Positions 1-8,718 of a stretch of 64,000 nucleotides of DNA are shown here, piece after piece; the first letter of the stretch is position 1; the number at the start of each line of letters is the position of its first letter. The position numbers were made by a program, and so were the translations under genes. The stretch is taken from contig NZ_JADFFM010000001.1 of assembly GCF_015221995.1 (NCBI RefSeq), forward strand, positions 1,550,001 to 1,614,000. The letters run 5' to 3'. The stretch is from Mucilaginibacter boryungensis (GTDB taxonomy: Bacteria; Bacteroidota; Bacteroidia; Sphingobacteriales; Sphingobacteriaceae). Under the pieces are notes generated by a model. That model had not been told where the DNA came from. It ran no database searches and was given only the letters and a program-made list of their open reading frames with translations.

Positions 1-202
1 AGTTAATATCCTTCAAGCTCCATACAATATCGCTGGTGCCTTTGGTGGTACGGTCATTCGCTTCGCCAATCCTCAGAAAAGGGTCTTCCTTACCGCGCAG
101 TCGCGCCCAAAAGCGTTCCACATCGCGCGATATGGTGCCGGTGCCAAAATCGCCTAACTGGTAAGCCTTAGACAGGTTTTCAACTTTAATTACCTTACCC
201 AT
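1..202 (-). CDS. Polysaccharide ABC transporter ATP-binding protein (Wzt/TagH type), 5' part only
   Basis: Only the first 67 codons lie in the window; the rest runs off the left edge. The N-terminus reads MGKVIKVENLSKAYQLGDF, followed by a charged insert (residues 25-55, RDVERFWARLRGKEDPF) and then IVWSLKDIN. That spacing, with a long insert before the first beta strand of the ATPase core, is typical of Wzt-like ATPases that power export of O-antigen, teichoic acid or capsule chains. The Walker A motif would lie just beyond the edge. The start codon overlaps the stop of the permease gene in a TAATG junction, so the two are translationally coupled. Family assignment is secure from context plus N-terminus; substrate is unknown. 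Confidence 0.85.
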   Translation of the reverse strand, partial: MGKVIKVENLSKAYQLGDFGTGTISRDVERFWARLRGKEDPFLRIGEANDRTTKGTSDIVWSLKDIN

Positions 203-1065
203 TATACCGTATCAACAAATGAACGCTCTACCCGGTTAAATATAATAATGCCAGCTAACAATATAAATGCCGAGGCGCCTCCGCTGTATATCAGCAATTC
301 CCAACTGTTTGTGCCTTTACTTAAAAATCCGTACCTGAAAAACTCTATCACCGCTGTAATTGGGTTTAGTTTAATAAGCCAGCTGTATTGCGGGAATTTT
401 GACTGCGCTACAGACAAAGGGTACACAACTGTAGTGGCATATATTAAAAGCGGCACACCAAAACTTACCACAAAAGCCAGGTCGCGGTATTTGGTGGTAA
501 CGGATGATATGAGCATGCCTAAGCCCAGGCCCTGCGCCGCAATAAGCACAATAAGCAACGGAAATAATAAAGCGTAGGCATTTACCGTAAAGATGCCGCT
601 TTTAAAAGCATATATGCCCAGTAACAGCAAAAACAAAATTAACTGCACCGCAAATCTTATCAGGTTTGATGCTACTATACTTAACGGCATAATTAACCGC
701 GGAAAGTAAACCTTACCTAAAAGCGCCGCGTTATCTTTAAAAACGGTTGAAGTTTTAAGCAGGCAATCTGAGAAGTAATTCCAGATAATAGTACCTGCTA
801 AATAGAACAGCGGTTTGGGTACACCATCGGTTGATATGCCTGCCAGGTTGCCAAACACAAATGAAAAAAAGCCCACAGTAATAATGGGTTGGATAAAGAA
901 CCAAACAGGGCCAAATATGGTTTGCTTATAAAACGAAACGAAATCCCGGCGCACCAGCAACACCAGCAGGTCGCGGTAGTGCCAAACATCCTTCAACTTC
1001 AGATCAAGCAGTTTACTTTTGGCTGTAACCTCTATGTCCCAGTCTTCCTGTAAAGTATCTTCCAT
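202..1065 (-). CDS. Polysaccharide ABC transporter permease (Wzm type, ABC-2)
   Basis: 287 residues, the usual length for ABC-2 type polysaccharide permeases. It has a cytoplasmic N-terminus with the WHYRDLLVLLVRRDF segment (residues ~28-43), then about six hydrophobic segments, and the characteristic GPVWFFIQPIITVGFFSFVFG stretch near residues 52-72. It should pair with the ATPase encoded just downstream to export a lipid-linked polysaccharide across the inner membrane. Its start overlaps the stop of the upstream asparagine synthase-glycosyltransferase gene by one base (TAATG), and its own stop overlaps the ATPase start the same way, so the three genes form a tightly coupled set at the end of the exopolysaccharide operon. 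Confidence 0.92.
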   Translation of the reverse strand: MEDTLQEDWDIEVTAKSKLLDLKLKDVWHYRDLLVLLVRRDFVSFYKQTIFGPVWFFIQPIITVGFFSFVFGNLAGISTDGVPKPLFYLAGTIIWNYFSDCLLKTSTVFKDNAALLGKVYFPRLIMPLSIVASNLIRFAVQLILFLLLLGIYAFKSGIFTVNAYALLFPLLIVLIAAQGLGLGMLISSVTTKYRDLAFVVSFGVPLLIYATTVVYPLSVAQSKFPQYSWLIKLNPITAVIEFFRYGFLSKGTNSWELLIYSGGASAFILLAGIIIFNRVERSFVDTV

Positions 1066-3983
1066 TAAACCAACATTTTTTCTAAGGCGTCTTTGTAATC
1101 GCCGGCGTTAAAATATTCCAGGCATTTGCGTTGCAGGTTTAAGCGGTGTGCCGCAGTCAAAGGCACATTCAAATTATCGCTGATAGCGTGTTTCAATTCA
1201 TTAATGTCATTCACATTTATGGCTTTGCCCAATTCTCCGTTCCTTATAGCGTCAAGGCTACCGTCTTCGTTGCCGCATATTACAGGCAAGCCGCAGGCAA
1301 GCGCTTCTATAAATACAATCCCGAAGCCCTCTTTTTTACTGGGCAGCACAAAAAGGTCGGCCAGTAAAAAATGGTCCTCCAATTCAGCTTCGTTAATAAA
1401 GCCGGTTACAATTACCTGTTCTTCTACGGCATGGTCTTTTATTAACTGCCGTATACGCCGGTCTTCTGCACTATCGTACTTACCCGAAAGTATATACTTC
1501 ATGTCAGGAAAATCGTTTCTAAGTTCGCTTACCGCCTTTATCACCTGTTCGTAACCTTTATACTGTTCGGTTGATGCCAGGCGGGTTAAGGTAAACACAA
1601 TTTTACTTTTTGGCGATAGGTTGTAACGCTTTAACAAATAGTCGGGCTTAACAAAAGTAGCAGGTAGTTTTATCGATGGATCTAACGCGTTATTGAGTAC
1701 CACACACTTTGCGGGGTTTACACCATGCATGGTTATCATTTTTTGCATGGTAAAATTGCTAACGCATATAATTTTATCGCAGGTACTTAATATTCTTTTT
1801 TTGAAGAGTTTCAACGGCCGCCAAACCTCAATGCCATGTGCCACTACCCATACTTCGCATTTGGGGTTAAAAATTTTGGCTGCCCACCCAATTAGCGCCA
1901 GGTTGATATGACTAAGGATGATCACATCGGACTTTGCTCCTTTTGTGGTGGCATTTAATGCAAACCGCCAGCGCTTTTTGTTAAAGCCTTTAAATGTTTT
2001 GCCTGGGATATAAACATTGTTCAAATCATCATGATGATCATACCCCGACCATAAACTAAAATTCCATTGTCTTTTTGCTGCAATTTGCTGTATGGCCTGG
2101 GCCATAGTACGGCTCATTTTTTGGATGCCGCCCGTAGCGCTAAAGGTTTGTAAGGTTAACAGCAATATGTTTTTAGCAGGCAGTTGTTCTGCAAGCAACT
2201 GGCGCGTTTGTAACTGATACAAAGCAAAAGCCCTTGACCAATGCACCTTGTTATCCTTAAACCGACCCATAACCTTGCGGGCCTGCTTGTTTTTATAAAA
2301 GTTTATATCACTTATTTGGCAGTGTTTGAGCATCCATTGCTGCAGCGGAAATGAGAACCCCATTTTCTGGCGGTCCCATATTTGCCTTGGTAATAAGGTT
2401 CCAAAACTCTCAATTAACAAGTTTTTAGGCTTGCTGTTATCAAACAGTATATCGGGTGCTATACGGTTAACCGTTTGTATAAAATCCTCGTCTAAAAAAG
2501 GCACCCTAACTTCCAAGCCATGTGCCATACTCATCACATCGGTATCCCGTAATAGCTGGTTTTGCATATACAAGTTTGTTTCAAACCAGGCAGCTGTTTG
2601 CGTGTCTGTGAGGTTGCCCAGGTGAAGCGGTGTGGCAAACAATACTTTTGCTACATAGCTTTCATCCACATTTAAAATTTTAGCAATATCGGCAGGCACA
2701 AACAGCCCGCGTAAAAAAAGATAATCGGCCAACGGGTGGTTGTGTGTCAATAAAGCCACCCGCTTTAAAGGGCCGACGCTTACTTTCGCAATAAAATTTA
2801 AAAGTAGCGAAGGTATCAGTTTTAGATATTTTAAGTATTCGACGCGTTTAAATGAGGGGTAGCCGCCAAATAACTCGTCGCCCCCTAAGCCCGATAGTAC
2901 CGCTTTTAACCCTTGCTGCCTGGCATATTTACTAATAAACCAACTATTTATACCATCGGTTGTTGGCATATCCATATCGGTCATTATTGCTGGTAACGAG
3001 TCTTCAAAGTCCTGCTGTTGAACCAGGTGCTGCTGGTTTGATGCACCAGTCCCTTTTAAAACAATATCCTGAAAATGCCGCTCGTTATAAGCCTGTTCAT
3101 TAAAAAATATGGAAGTTGTCTTCAACTCATCTTTTTTATACTGGTAAGCCAGCAAAGTAACCAGGCTCGAATCAATGCCGCCGCTTAAAAACACCCCTAT
3201 AGGGGCATCTGCCAGCAGCTGACGTTTAATTGCTTTGTTTAACCCGGTGCTGATGTTATTCTGGGCATCGGCAGCTGTATCTATCGGTTCAGTATTTGTG
3301 CCGGTTAATTGATAAGGTTTTATCTGATGATGGTTACCCCCGTGATCCCAAATTAAATAATGCCCCTTAGGTAAACTAAATACATCTTTTAAAGTAGTAA
3401 ATGGTTCGGGGATATGCCCAAAAGCTAAAAAACGTATGGGCCATTCACTATCAGGCTGTGTTGCCAGCCCGGCTTTGTTTAACGCCTTAACTTCCGAGGC
3501 AAAACTTAGCTGTCCGTTATTTATATGGTAATATAAAGGTTTTATGCCTGATGTATCACGTACCAGGCAGGTATGGCCCTTTTGTTTATCGTGTAAGGCA
3601 AACGCGAACATACCGCGCAGTTTGGCGAATGCATCGGTACCCCATTTTAGGTAAGCCTGAATAATAACCTCCGTATCGCTGCCTGAAACAAAGTTTATGC
3701 CTGTACCGGCCAATTCCTCTTTTAATTCTGGATAGTTATAAATTTCGCCATTGAAAGTTATAACTATGTTTTGTTCAGCATCAGCCATTGGTTGATGACC
3801 GCTTGCGGTAAGGTCAATAATAGCTAGCCTGCGGTGCCCAAATGCCAGTCCAAACTCTTTTGAATGATAAATGCCTTCATCGTCGGGGCCGCCATGTGCC
3901 AGTGTTTGGCACATCATACGGGTTTTGTCCAGTAGCTCTTCTGGCGAAAGTTTAGTTGAAATTACACCGGCAATTCGGCACAT
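1065..3983 (-). CDS. Fused asparagine synthase (glutamine-hydrolysing) and family 4 glycosyltransferase
   Basis: 972 residues in one uninterrupted frame. Residues 1-600 are a complete AsnB: Cys2 is the glutaminase nucleophile (MCRIAGV), with HRRLAIIDL (50-58), FNGEIYNY (77-84) and GSDTEV (101-106) of the Ntn domain, then the ATP-pyrophosphatase loop SGGIDSS (267-273) and the LSGLGGDELFGGY segment (363-375). Residues ~604-972 are a GT-B glycosyltransferase of the GT4 type: SATGGIQK (615-622) at the N-terminal donor/acceptor cleft, VAHGIEVW in the middle, and EGFGIVFIEALACGLP carrying the E-x7-E motif near residue 895. AsnB-like proteins often sit in surface polysaccharide loci and can amidate sugars or uronic acids, but they are normally separate proteins of about 600-640 residues. 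The 118-bp gap to the upstream antiterminator gene is the only sizeable gap in this operon. Which acceptor is amidated, and whether the halves act on the same sugar, cannot be read from sequence. Confidence 0.9.
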   Translation of the reverse strand: MCRIAGVISTKLSPEELLDKTRMMCQTLAHGGPDDEGIYHSKEFGLAFGHRRLAIIDLTASGHQPMADAEQNIVITFNGEIYNYPELKEELAGTGINFVSGSDTEVIIQAYLKWGTDAFAKLRGMFAFALHDKQKGHTCLVRDTSGIKPLYYHINNGQLSFASEVKALNKAGLATQPDSEWPIRFLAFGHIPEPFTTLKDVFSLPKGHYLIWDHGGNHHQIKPYQLTGTNTEPIDTAADAQNNISTGLNKAIKRQLLADAPIGVFLSGGIDSSLVTLLAYQYKKDELKTTSIFFNEQAYNERHFQDIVLKGTGASNQQHLVQQQDFEDSLPAIMTDMDMPTTDGINSWFISKYARQQGLKAVLSGLGGDELFGGYPSFKRVEYLKYLKLIPSLLLNFIAKVSVGPLKRVALLTHNHPLADYLFLRGLFVPADIAKILNVDESYVAKVLFATPLHLGNLTDTQTAAWFETNLYMQNQLLRDTDVMSMAHGLEVRVPFLDEDFIQTVNRIAPDILFDNSKPKNLLIESFGTLLPRQIWDRQKMGFSFPLQQWMLKHCQISDINFYKNKQARKVMGRFKDNKVHWSRAFALYQLQTRQLLAEQLPAKNILLLTLQTFSATGGIQKMSRTMAQAIQQIAAKRQWNFSLWSGYDHHDDLNNVYIPGKTFKGFNKKRWRFALNATTKGAKSDVIILSHINLALIGWAAKIFNPKCEVWVVAHGIEVWRPLKLFKKRILSTCDKIICVSNFTMQKMITMHGVNPAKCVVLNNALDPSIKLPATFVKPDYLLKRYNLSPKSKIVFTLTRLASTEQYKGYEQVIKAVSELRNDFPDMKYILSGKYDSAEDRRIRQLIKDHAVEEQVIVTGFINEAELEDHFLLADLFVLPSKKEGFGIVFIEALACGLPVICGNEDGSLDAIRNGELGKAINVNDINELKHAISDNLNVPLTAAHRLNLQRKCLEYFNAGDYKDALEKMLV

Positions 3984-4101
3984 ATCTTATTTTTTCATTA
4001 GGGCACAGCTTCGCCCCGTAAGTTACATTTTTAATTGTAACTTATTGTATTTCAGTGTATTAAAATACGCTTGTTCTCTAAAGAGAACCCAACATTAAAT
4101 G
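3984..4101 (-). other. Structured 118-bp gap downstream of the UpxY-like gene
   Basis: This is the only long gap in the otherwise packed exopolysaccharide operon. It holds several small inverted repeats: GTTACA...TGTAAC near 4021-4042, and TTCTCTAAAGAGAA near 4074-4087. None is followed by a clear U-tract. Because it follows a NusG-family antiterminator gene, it could be a pause or loading site, but this is inference. Confidence 0.35.
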
Positions 4102-4617
4102 TCAGATCCTTTGTATTAATGACGCTCCTACATGGATAATGATAGAGCAGCCAATATTTTCAAAACGTAACGCTAATTGTTTTTCAGAGCGGTAAGCAAC
4201 CACTTCGCCCTCCAGGTCCTTCAGCGGACCAGCTTTTATGCGTACCCGTTCGCCGGGTTGCAAAGCCTCTTCAGTAATTTCAATATCCACGGCACTGGCC
4301 AATACCAGCTTAAGGTCTTCAATTTGCCTGTCGGGCATTGATGCGATTTTGCCCGAAAAGTAAATAAACCGTGCAATGCCTTTGGTCATCAATACTTCGG
4401 CTTGTTCAGTCGGTTTAATATTTACAAACAAGTACGATTTTATAAAAGGCTCCTCTATCCACTTTTTCCGGTCGCTCCATTGCTTTAAGGTTTTACGCAA
4501 GGGTAAATAGGTTACAATTCCTTTTTTCTCCAGCGCTTCGTAAGCTTTTTTTTCAGCACGCGGATGTGTATACACCGGGTACCATTGGGTTGTATGATGA
4601 TTTAGCCCTAAAGCCAT
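4102..4617 (-). CDS. UpxY/NusG-like transcription antitermination factor
   Basis: 171 residues. The N-terminal NGN domain starts at HTTQWYPVYTHPRAEKKAYE and contains TYLPLRKTLKQWSDRKKWIEEPFIKSYLFV (residues ~35-67), the pattern shared by RfaH and the UpxY proteins of Bacteroidota capsule loci. A KOW-like motif follows near residues 113-135 (GERVRIKAGPLKDLEGEV). Such specialised NusG paralogues bind elongating polymerase and allow long polysaccharide operons to be read to the end. In Bacteroides UpxY is usually the first gene; here it is third, three bases after the Wzc-like gene and ahead of the biosynthetic and ABC-exporter genes. The start ATG is the only candidate fitting the NGN domain. 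Confidence 0.9.
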   Translation of the reverse strand: MALGLNHHTTQWYPVYTHPRAEKKAYEALEKKGIVTYLPLRKTLKQWSDRKKWIEEPFIKSYLFVNIKPTEQAEVLMTKGIARFIYFSGKIASMPDRQIEDLKLVLASAVDIEITEEALQPGERVRIKAGPLKDLEGEVVAYRSEKQLALRFENIGCSIIIHVGASLIQRI

Positions 4618-4620
4618 ATG

Positions 4621-7050
4621 TTATATTTTAAACCATCGCCTGATATCCCACCATTTTTTTTCTTCATTATCCACATAATAGCCCGAACTGGTATAACCCG
4701 AGTAATCCGAATAATAATAGTACCGGCTGCCATAACCTTCGCCGGTAAATTTGGTGGTATAATACCTGGAGTGCAGCAGATCTTCCTCAAATGCATTCAG
4801 CACAATTACCGTGTTATCTAAATGATATTCCTGCGCTATACGCTGTGGTACTGTTGCCGCGTAATATTTTGATTTGCCCGACCGGATCACAAAAACATTA
4901 ATATCGCTTACCCTGATAAGCGGGATTGAATCGGATACTAAACCAATAGGGGCGGTATCGATAATGATAATATCGTATTTGGTGCGTAATTCGCTGATCA
5001 GTAAATTCATCCTGTGTGAGTGTAATAACTCGGAGGGGTTTGGCGGTACTGGCCCCGAAATGATAAAATGAAGATTTTCTACTTCAGAATGATGGATAAT
5101 GTCATCGCTTGTGGCCTGGTTGGCCAGGTAATTACTTAATCCTAAATCATTAGGGATATTAAACGTGCGGTGTATACGCGACCGGCGTAAATCGGCGCCG
5201 ATAAGTATAACCCGTTTATTAATTAAAGCTAAGGTGCTGGAAAGGTTTACCGCTACAAATGATTTACCTTCACCCGCAACTTCCGATGTGATACAAATTA
5301 CCTTACTTTCTTTTTCTGATGCCAGGAAGTTAAGGTTGGTACGTACCGACCTTACCGATTCTGCAAAAATAGACCGGGGTTTACTGATAGCCAATAACTG
5401 CGAATTATCTTCGTCTATTGATCCGGGAAACTTTCTGATAACCCCAATAATGGGTACAGTTGTTAAACTCTCAACTGTTTCTTTATCGTAAATATATGGG
5501 TTTAATACCCTTATCAGCACAATAATGGCCAGGCCCACCAGCAGGCCGGTTAATATGGCATTGCGGTTTATTTGCTCTTCGTTTGGTGCTATAGGCCCCA
5601 GGTTTGGCTGTGCCCGGTCAACTATTGATGCACCCGGCAAAATAGCCGAACTACTGATCTGGGCATCAAGTTTTTTCTCTTTTAGAATGTTAAATACCTT
5701 TTCGTTTATCTCAAAACTACGCTCAAGGCTTATCATATCCCGTTCGGCAACCGGCAGGGTTGCTATTTGCTGATTAACGGAGTTTGCCTGGCCATCCATG
5801 TAACTTAGGTTACGCTGAATGGTTTCACGTGTAGAGTTGACATTAGAAAGCGCCGCGTTTTTTATCCGCAATATTTGGTTGTTAATATCCTGTACAGGCG
5901 GCGAATTATTGGTATAGGTTTTAAGCAGGCTGTTTCTTTCGGCTATTAAACTATTAAAAGTAGTGATAATACCCGATAGCAATGGGTCGACCGTACCTGA
6001 AAGATTAAAGTTTAGGTTAGCATTATCCTTTTCCCTTATCAGTTTATCTTTAAACTCATCGATAGCTAATAACTGCATCCTCAATAATGAACGCTGCGCT
6101 TCAATATCCTTTGATTTTGCAAGTACATTTTCTGCAGCTGAATTTACGTTGACTATTTTATTACGCTGTTTGTATTCCTGAACATCTTTTTCTGACCCCT
6201 TAACCGAGTCGGAAAGAAAAGATAACTGCCGGTCGATAAATTTGATGATTTGCGACGCTGATTTTGTTTTTTGTTCCCTGTCATATATCAGGTACTCATC
6301 TAAAATAGCATTAAGCACATCGGATGCAAACACCGGGTTCAGATCGGTTTCCTGCAGGGTAATGATGTTTGAGTTTTTTACTAATTCGCCGGTGCGCAAA
6401 CCGCCTTTTGCCCGGCCCAGGAAATCTTCGGGCGAGTTAAACTTGAATATAATTATAGTGCCGCTGCTTAATTCGCCGGGGTATTTAATGCTGAATGTTG
6501 TTGGCCCGATAGTTACCGGGGTGTTATATGCATAGTTTTTTTGGGTAACTTTTGAACCACCCAATTGATAGGATAAGTTAAACGTTGTATTATTTACCGG
6601 CCTGAACGTAATTTTATCCCTGTAAAAGTTAACGCTGTCTAAGGTAATGAATTGAATATCCAGCAGTTTTTGCGGGTACAGGTCAGAAGTACGTAAGCGG
6701 CCCGAAAGATAAAAGCTAACGCGGTAATCCAGTTTTTTAATAGCGCGTAAAATAAGCTGGCTGCTTTGGATAACAAAAACCTCGCTTTGTATTTTAGATG
6801 TGTTGTTAGTATTTGTAACAAAATTGCCGCCAAGGTCGGATATTTCTGATTTTTTATCTTCAAACTTCAGGGTCGCTACAGAACTTGAATACAATTTAGG
6901 GGTAACCCACAAATACACTTTGGCAATACCCATGCATAGTAAAACAGTACCTGCAACCCAATACCAGCGGCTTAACAGGATCTTGCCTATTTTAAAATAA
7001 TCAATTTCCTGATTCGGTAATTTCTTCTGAAACTTATCTGTCCCCTGCAT
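4621..7050 (-). CDS. Wzc-like polysaccharide copolymerase and tyrosine autokinase
   Basis: 809 residues. A Wzz-type chain-length domain is bracketed by membrane segments at about residues 28-48 and 498-516, with a long coiled-coil region between (about 280-460). The cytoplasmic BY-kinase follows: Walker A SEVAGEGKS (589-597), Walker A' VILIGADLRR (614-623) and Walker B IIIIDTAP (694-701). The C-terminus has a tyrosine cluster (YYTTKF, YGSRYYYYSDYSGYTSSGYY) that is the usual site of autophosphorylation. In the family, cycling of phosphorylation and oligomerisation controls export and length of exopolysaccharide with the outer-membrane Wza partner. The Wza-like gene is directly upstream with no gap (stop at 7051-7053, start at 7050), supporting one complex and one transcript. 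Confidence 0.94.
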   Translation of the reverse strand: MQGTDKFQKKLPNQEIDYFKIGKILLSRWYWVAGTVLLCMGIAKVYLWVTPKLYSSSVATLKFEDKKSEISDLGGNFVTNTNNTSKIQSEVFVIQSSQLILRAIKKLDYRVSFYLSGRLRTSDLYPQKLLDIQFITLDSVNFYRDKITFRPVNNTTFNLSYQLGGSKVTQKNYAYNTPVTIGPTTFSIKYPGELSSGTIIIFKFNSPEDFLGRAKGGLRTGELVKNSNIITLQETDLNPVFASDVLNAILDEYLIYDREQKTKSASQIIKFIDRQLSFLSDSVKGSEKDVQEYKQRNKIVNVNSAAENVLAKSKDIEAQRSLLRMQLLAIDEFKDKLIREKDNANLNFNLSGTVDPLLSGIITTFNSLIAERNSLLKTYTNNSPPVQDINNQILRIKNAALSNVNSTRETIQRNLSYMDGQANSVNQQIATLPVAERDMISLERSFEINEKVFNILKEKKLDAQISSSAILPGASIVDRAQPNLGPIAPNEEQINRNAILTGLLVGLAIIVLIRVLNPYIYDKETVESLTTVPIIGVIRKFPGSIDEDNSQLLAISKPRSIFAESVRSVRTNLNFLASEKESKVICITSEVAGEGKSFVAVNLSSTLALINKRVILIGADLRRSRIHRTFNIPNDLGLSNYLANQATSDDIIHHSEVENLHFIISGPVPPNPSELLHSHRMNLLISELRTKYDIIIIDTAPIGLVSDSIPLIRVSDINVFVIRSGKSKYYAATVPQRIAQEYHLDNTVIVLNAFEEDLLHSRYYTTKFTGEGYGSRYYYYSDYSGYTSSGYYVDNEEKKWWDIRRWFKI

Positions 7051-7815
7051 TTACCTGAAAAGCGTATATATAATTAGCGCTGTATTAAAAATCAACAATG
7101 ATGGTTGTACCAGTGTCGAGAAATTTTGGATCTTATCATCCCGCACAGCCCGTTTGTTTTGTGCAATATAAACAATATCGTCATCCTGAAGAATGATATT
7201 AGGGCTGTTTAATATATTAACGTCGCTTAAATCAACCCAAATCGTTTTTTGGGAGCCATTTTCCTTCCTTATAATTTTTACGTTTTTTTCGTCAGCCGCG
7301 TTATTCAGGCCGCCTGCCTGCCCAATTATATCAATCAGTGTCGTCTTATCTTTCAGAAGCGGGTAGTTTCCCTGCGATTTTATTTCGCCTAATACGGTAA
7401 CCTTCAGGTTTAGCACTTTTAATTCGATAATTGCGTTTTTAAGCAAATTTTCGCGGTAAAGTTTTTCAATTTTGCGGGCGGCCTCATATCGTGTCAGTCC
7501 TGCTACAGGTATATGGCCAATAACAGGCAATGTTACACTGCCATCTTCCTCAACCTGGTAGGTTTGTGAACCAGCCCCATCGCTGCCAGCAGTGCTGCTT
7601 ACACCTTCAACAGGCGCTAAAAACTTATAGTTTTCCAGGTTCCTGATCTGTAAAATATCGTCGGCTTTAATATGGTATGCAGTTGGAATAGTTCCCTGTG
7701 TAATATTGGCTGTTTGTGTAGGCTTGTCCTGGAATAGCGCGTGCTGTTGTTTGTATGAGCACGAAAAGCATAACAAACAAATTACACCTAAAAAAGGGAG
7801 AATTTTAAAACGCAT
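7051..7815 (-). CDS. Wza-like polysaccharide export lipoprotein (OPX family)
   Basis: 254 residues. The N-terminus has a lipoprotein signal peptide with lipobox LCFSC and acceptor Cys19. A Poly_export domain follows (YHIKADDILQIRNLENYKF near residues 47-65, and VEEDGSVTLPVIGHIPVAGLT near 88-108), then an SLBB-type segment (VTVLGEIKSQGNYPL). A hydrophobic helix near the C-terminus (LLIFNTALIIYTLF) matches the outer-membrane helix of Wza-type channels. It should form the outer-membrane channel for the polysaccharide handled by the downstream Wzc-like protein. It is the first gene of the minus-strand operon, and the 97-bp divergent gap upstream contains a 25-bp palindrome. Confidence 0.92.
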   Translation of the reverse strand: MRFKILPFLGVICLLCFSCSYKQQHALFQDKPTQTANITQGTIPTAYHIKADDILQIRNLENYKFLAPVEGVSSTAGSDGAGSQTYQVEEDGSVTLPVIGHIPVAGLTRYEAARKIEKLYRENLLKNAIIELKVLNLKVTVLGEIKSQGNYPLLKDKTTLIDIIGQAGGLNNAADEKNVKIIRKENGSQKTIWVDLSDVNILNSPNIILQDDDIVYIAQNKRAVRDDKIQNFSTLVQPSLLIFNTALIIYTLFR

Positions 7816-7830
7816 AGTGTTTAATCAGTA

Positions 7831-7855
7831 CCATGTTTAAATATATTAAACATGG
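7831..7855. promoter_or_regulatory. 25-bp perfect palindrome between the divergent export and glycosyltransferase genes
   Basis: Two 10-bp arms, CCATGTTTAA and TTAAACATGG, flank a five-base centre (ATATA). It lies 15 bp upstream of the Wza-like start codon and about 58 bp upstream of the glycosyltransferase start. No U-tract follows on either side, so an operator for a dimeric regulator is more likely than a terminator. The binding protein is unknown. Confidence 0.5.
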
Positions 7856-7871
7856 AATTTCAAAAATAGTA

Positions 7872-7879
7872 TAATTTTG
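7872..7879 (+). promoter_or_regulatory. Candidate Bacteroidota -7 promoter element for the glycosyltransferase
   Basis: TAATTTTG matches the Bacteroidota -7 consensus TAnnTTTG and lies 33 bp before the TTG start of the next gene. No good -33 TTTG is visible at the expected distance, so this is a partial match. Confidence 0.4.
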
Positions 7880-7912
7880 CATTATAATAAGTTATAATTT
7901 ATCAGCGGCATT

Positions 7913-8659
7913 TTGAAAATATCATTAATAACAGTAACATTTAATGCTGCCGATACCATTGAACTTTGCATTAATTCTGTAATTAGCCAGCAATACCCAA
8001 ATCTGGAATATATTATCATAGATGCACAATCTGCAGATGATACCCTTATCATCGCCAATAAATATAAAAAGCATATTCACTATATAATCTCCGAACCCGA
8101 TAATGGCATTTACGATGCTATGAATAAAGGTATAAAACAGGCCACCGGCGATATTATAGGCTTACTGAATGCTGATGACCATTTTGCCGGGAATGATATA
8201 TTAAAAACGATAAACAATATGTTTGAAACAACCGGGGCCGACGCCGTATACGGTGATGTTGATTACATAGACAAGCGTGAAAAAGTGATACGTAAATGGC
8301 AGGCGGGAGTGTACAAACATGGCGCATTCAATAAGGGCTGGATGCCACCCCATCCTTCGTTTTATGTGAAAAAAGAGTTGTTTAACAAGTTTGGTTTGTA
8401 TAACCCGCAATATGGCAGCGCCACCGATTATGAATTGATGCTGAGGTTTATACATGTCCATAAAATTAAAGTTGAATATCTTAATAAGGTAGTAGTGAAA
8501 ATGCTTATCGGTGGTGTAAGCAATAAAAGTATAAAGAATAGAATAAGCGCCTGGAAGAATGATTTTAAGGCAATGCGAACTAATGGGCTCTCTTTTCCGT
8601 ATATAGCCATTGTATTAAAACCACTGCGTAAAATTACCCAGTATATCAATATCAAATAA
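7913..8659 (+). CDS. Family 2 glycosyltransferase
   Basis: 248 residues with a GT-A fold. It shows the N-terminal nucleotide-binding strand MKISLITVTFNAADTIELC, the IIIDAQSADDT segment (residues ~39-49), SEPDNGIYDAMNKGI (residues ~61-75) and the metal-binding LLNADDHF (residues ~83-90). These are diagnostic of GT2 enzymes that add single sugars to growing surface glycans. The start is a TTG; no ATG upstream is in frame and the first residues match the family exactly. It is transcribed away from the exopolysaccharide export operon. Donor and acceptor sugars are unknown. A 9-bp inverted repeat (ATATCAAAT...ATTTGATAT, 8649-8673) overlaps its stop codon. Confidence 0.92.
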   Translation: MKISLITVTFNAADTIELCINSVISQQYPNLEYIIIDAQSADDTLIIANKYKKHIHYIISEPDNGIYDAMNKGIKQATGDIIGLLNADDHFAGNDILKTINNMFETTGADAVYGDVDYIDKREKVIRKWQAGVYKHGAFNKGWMPPHPSFYVKKELFNKFGLYNPQYGSATDYELMLRFIHVHKIKVEYLNKVVVKMLIGGVSNKSIKNRISAWKNDFKAMRTNGLSFPYIAIVLKPLRKITQYINIK

Positions 8660-8718
8660 TTATTATTTGATATATTTGAGCCATATAAATGGCCTAAAAT
8701 TTATATAAACTATTGATA

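Noticed and set aside
3984..4101. Riboswitch or tRNA in the gap after the UpxY-like gene
   Set aside because: No conserved tRNA loop or riboswitch core could be seen, only short hairpins.
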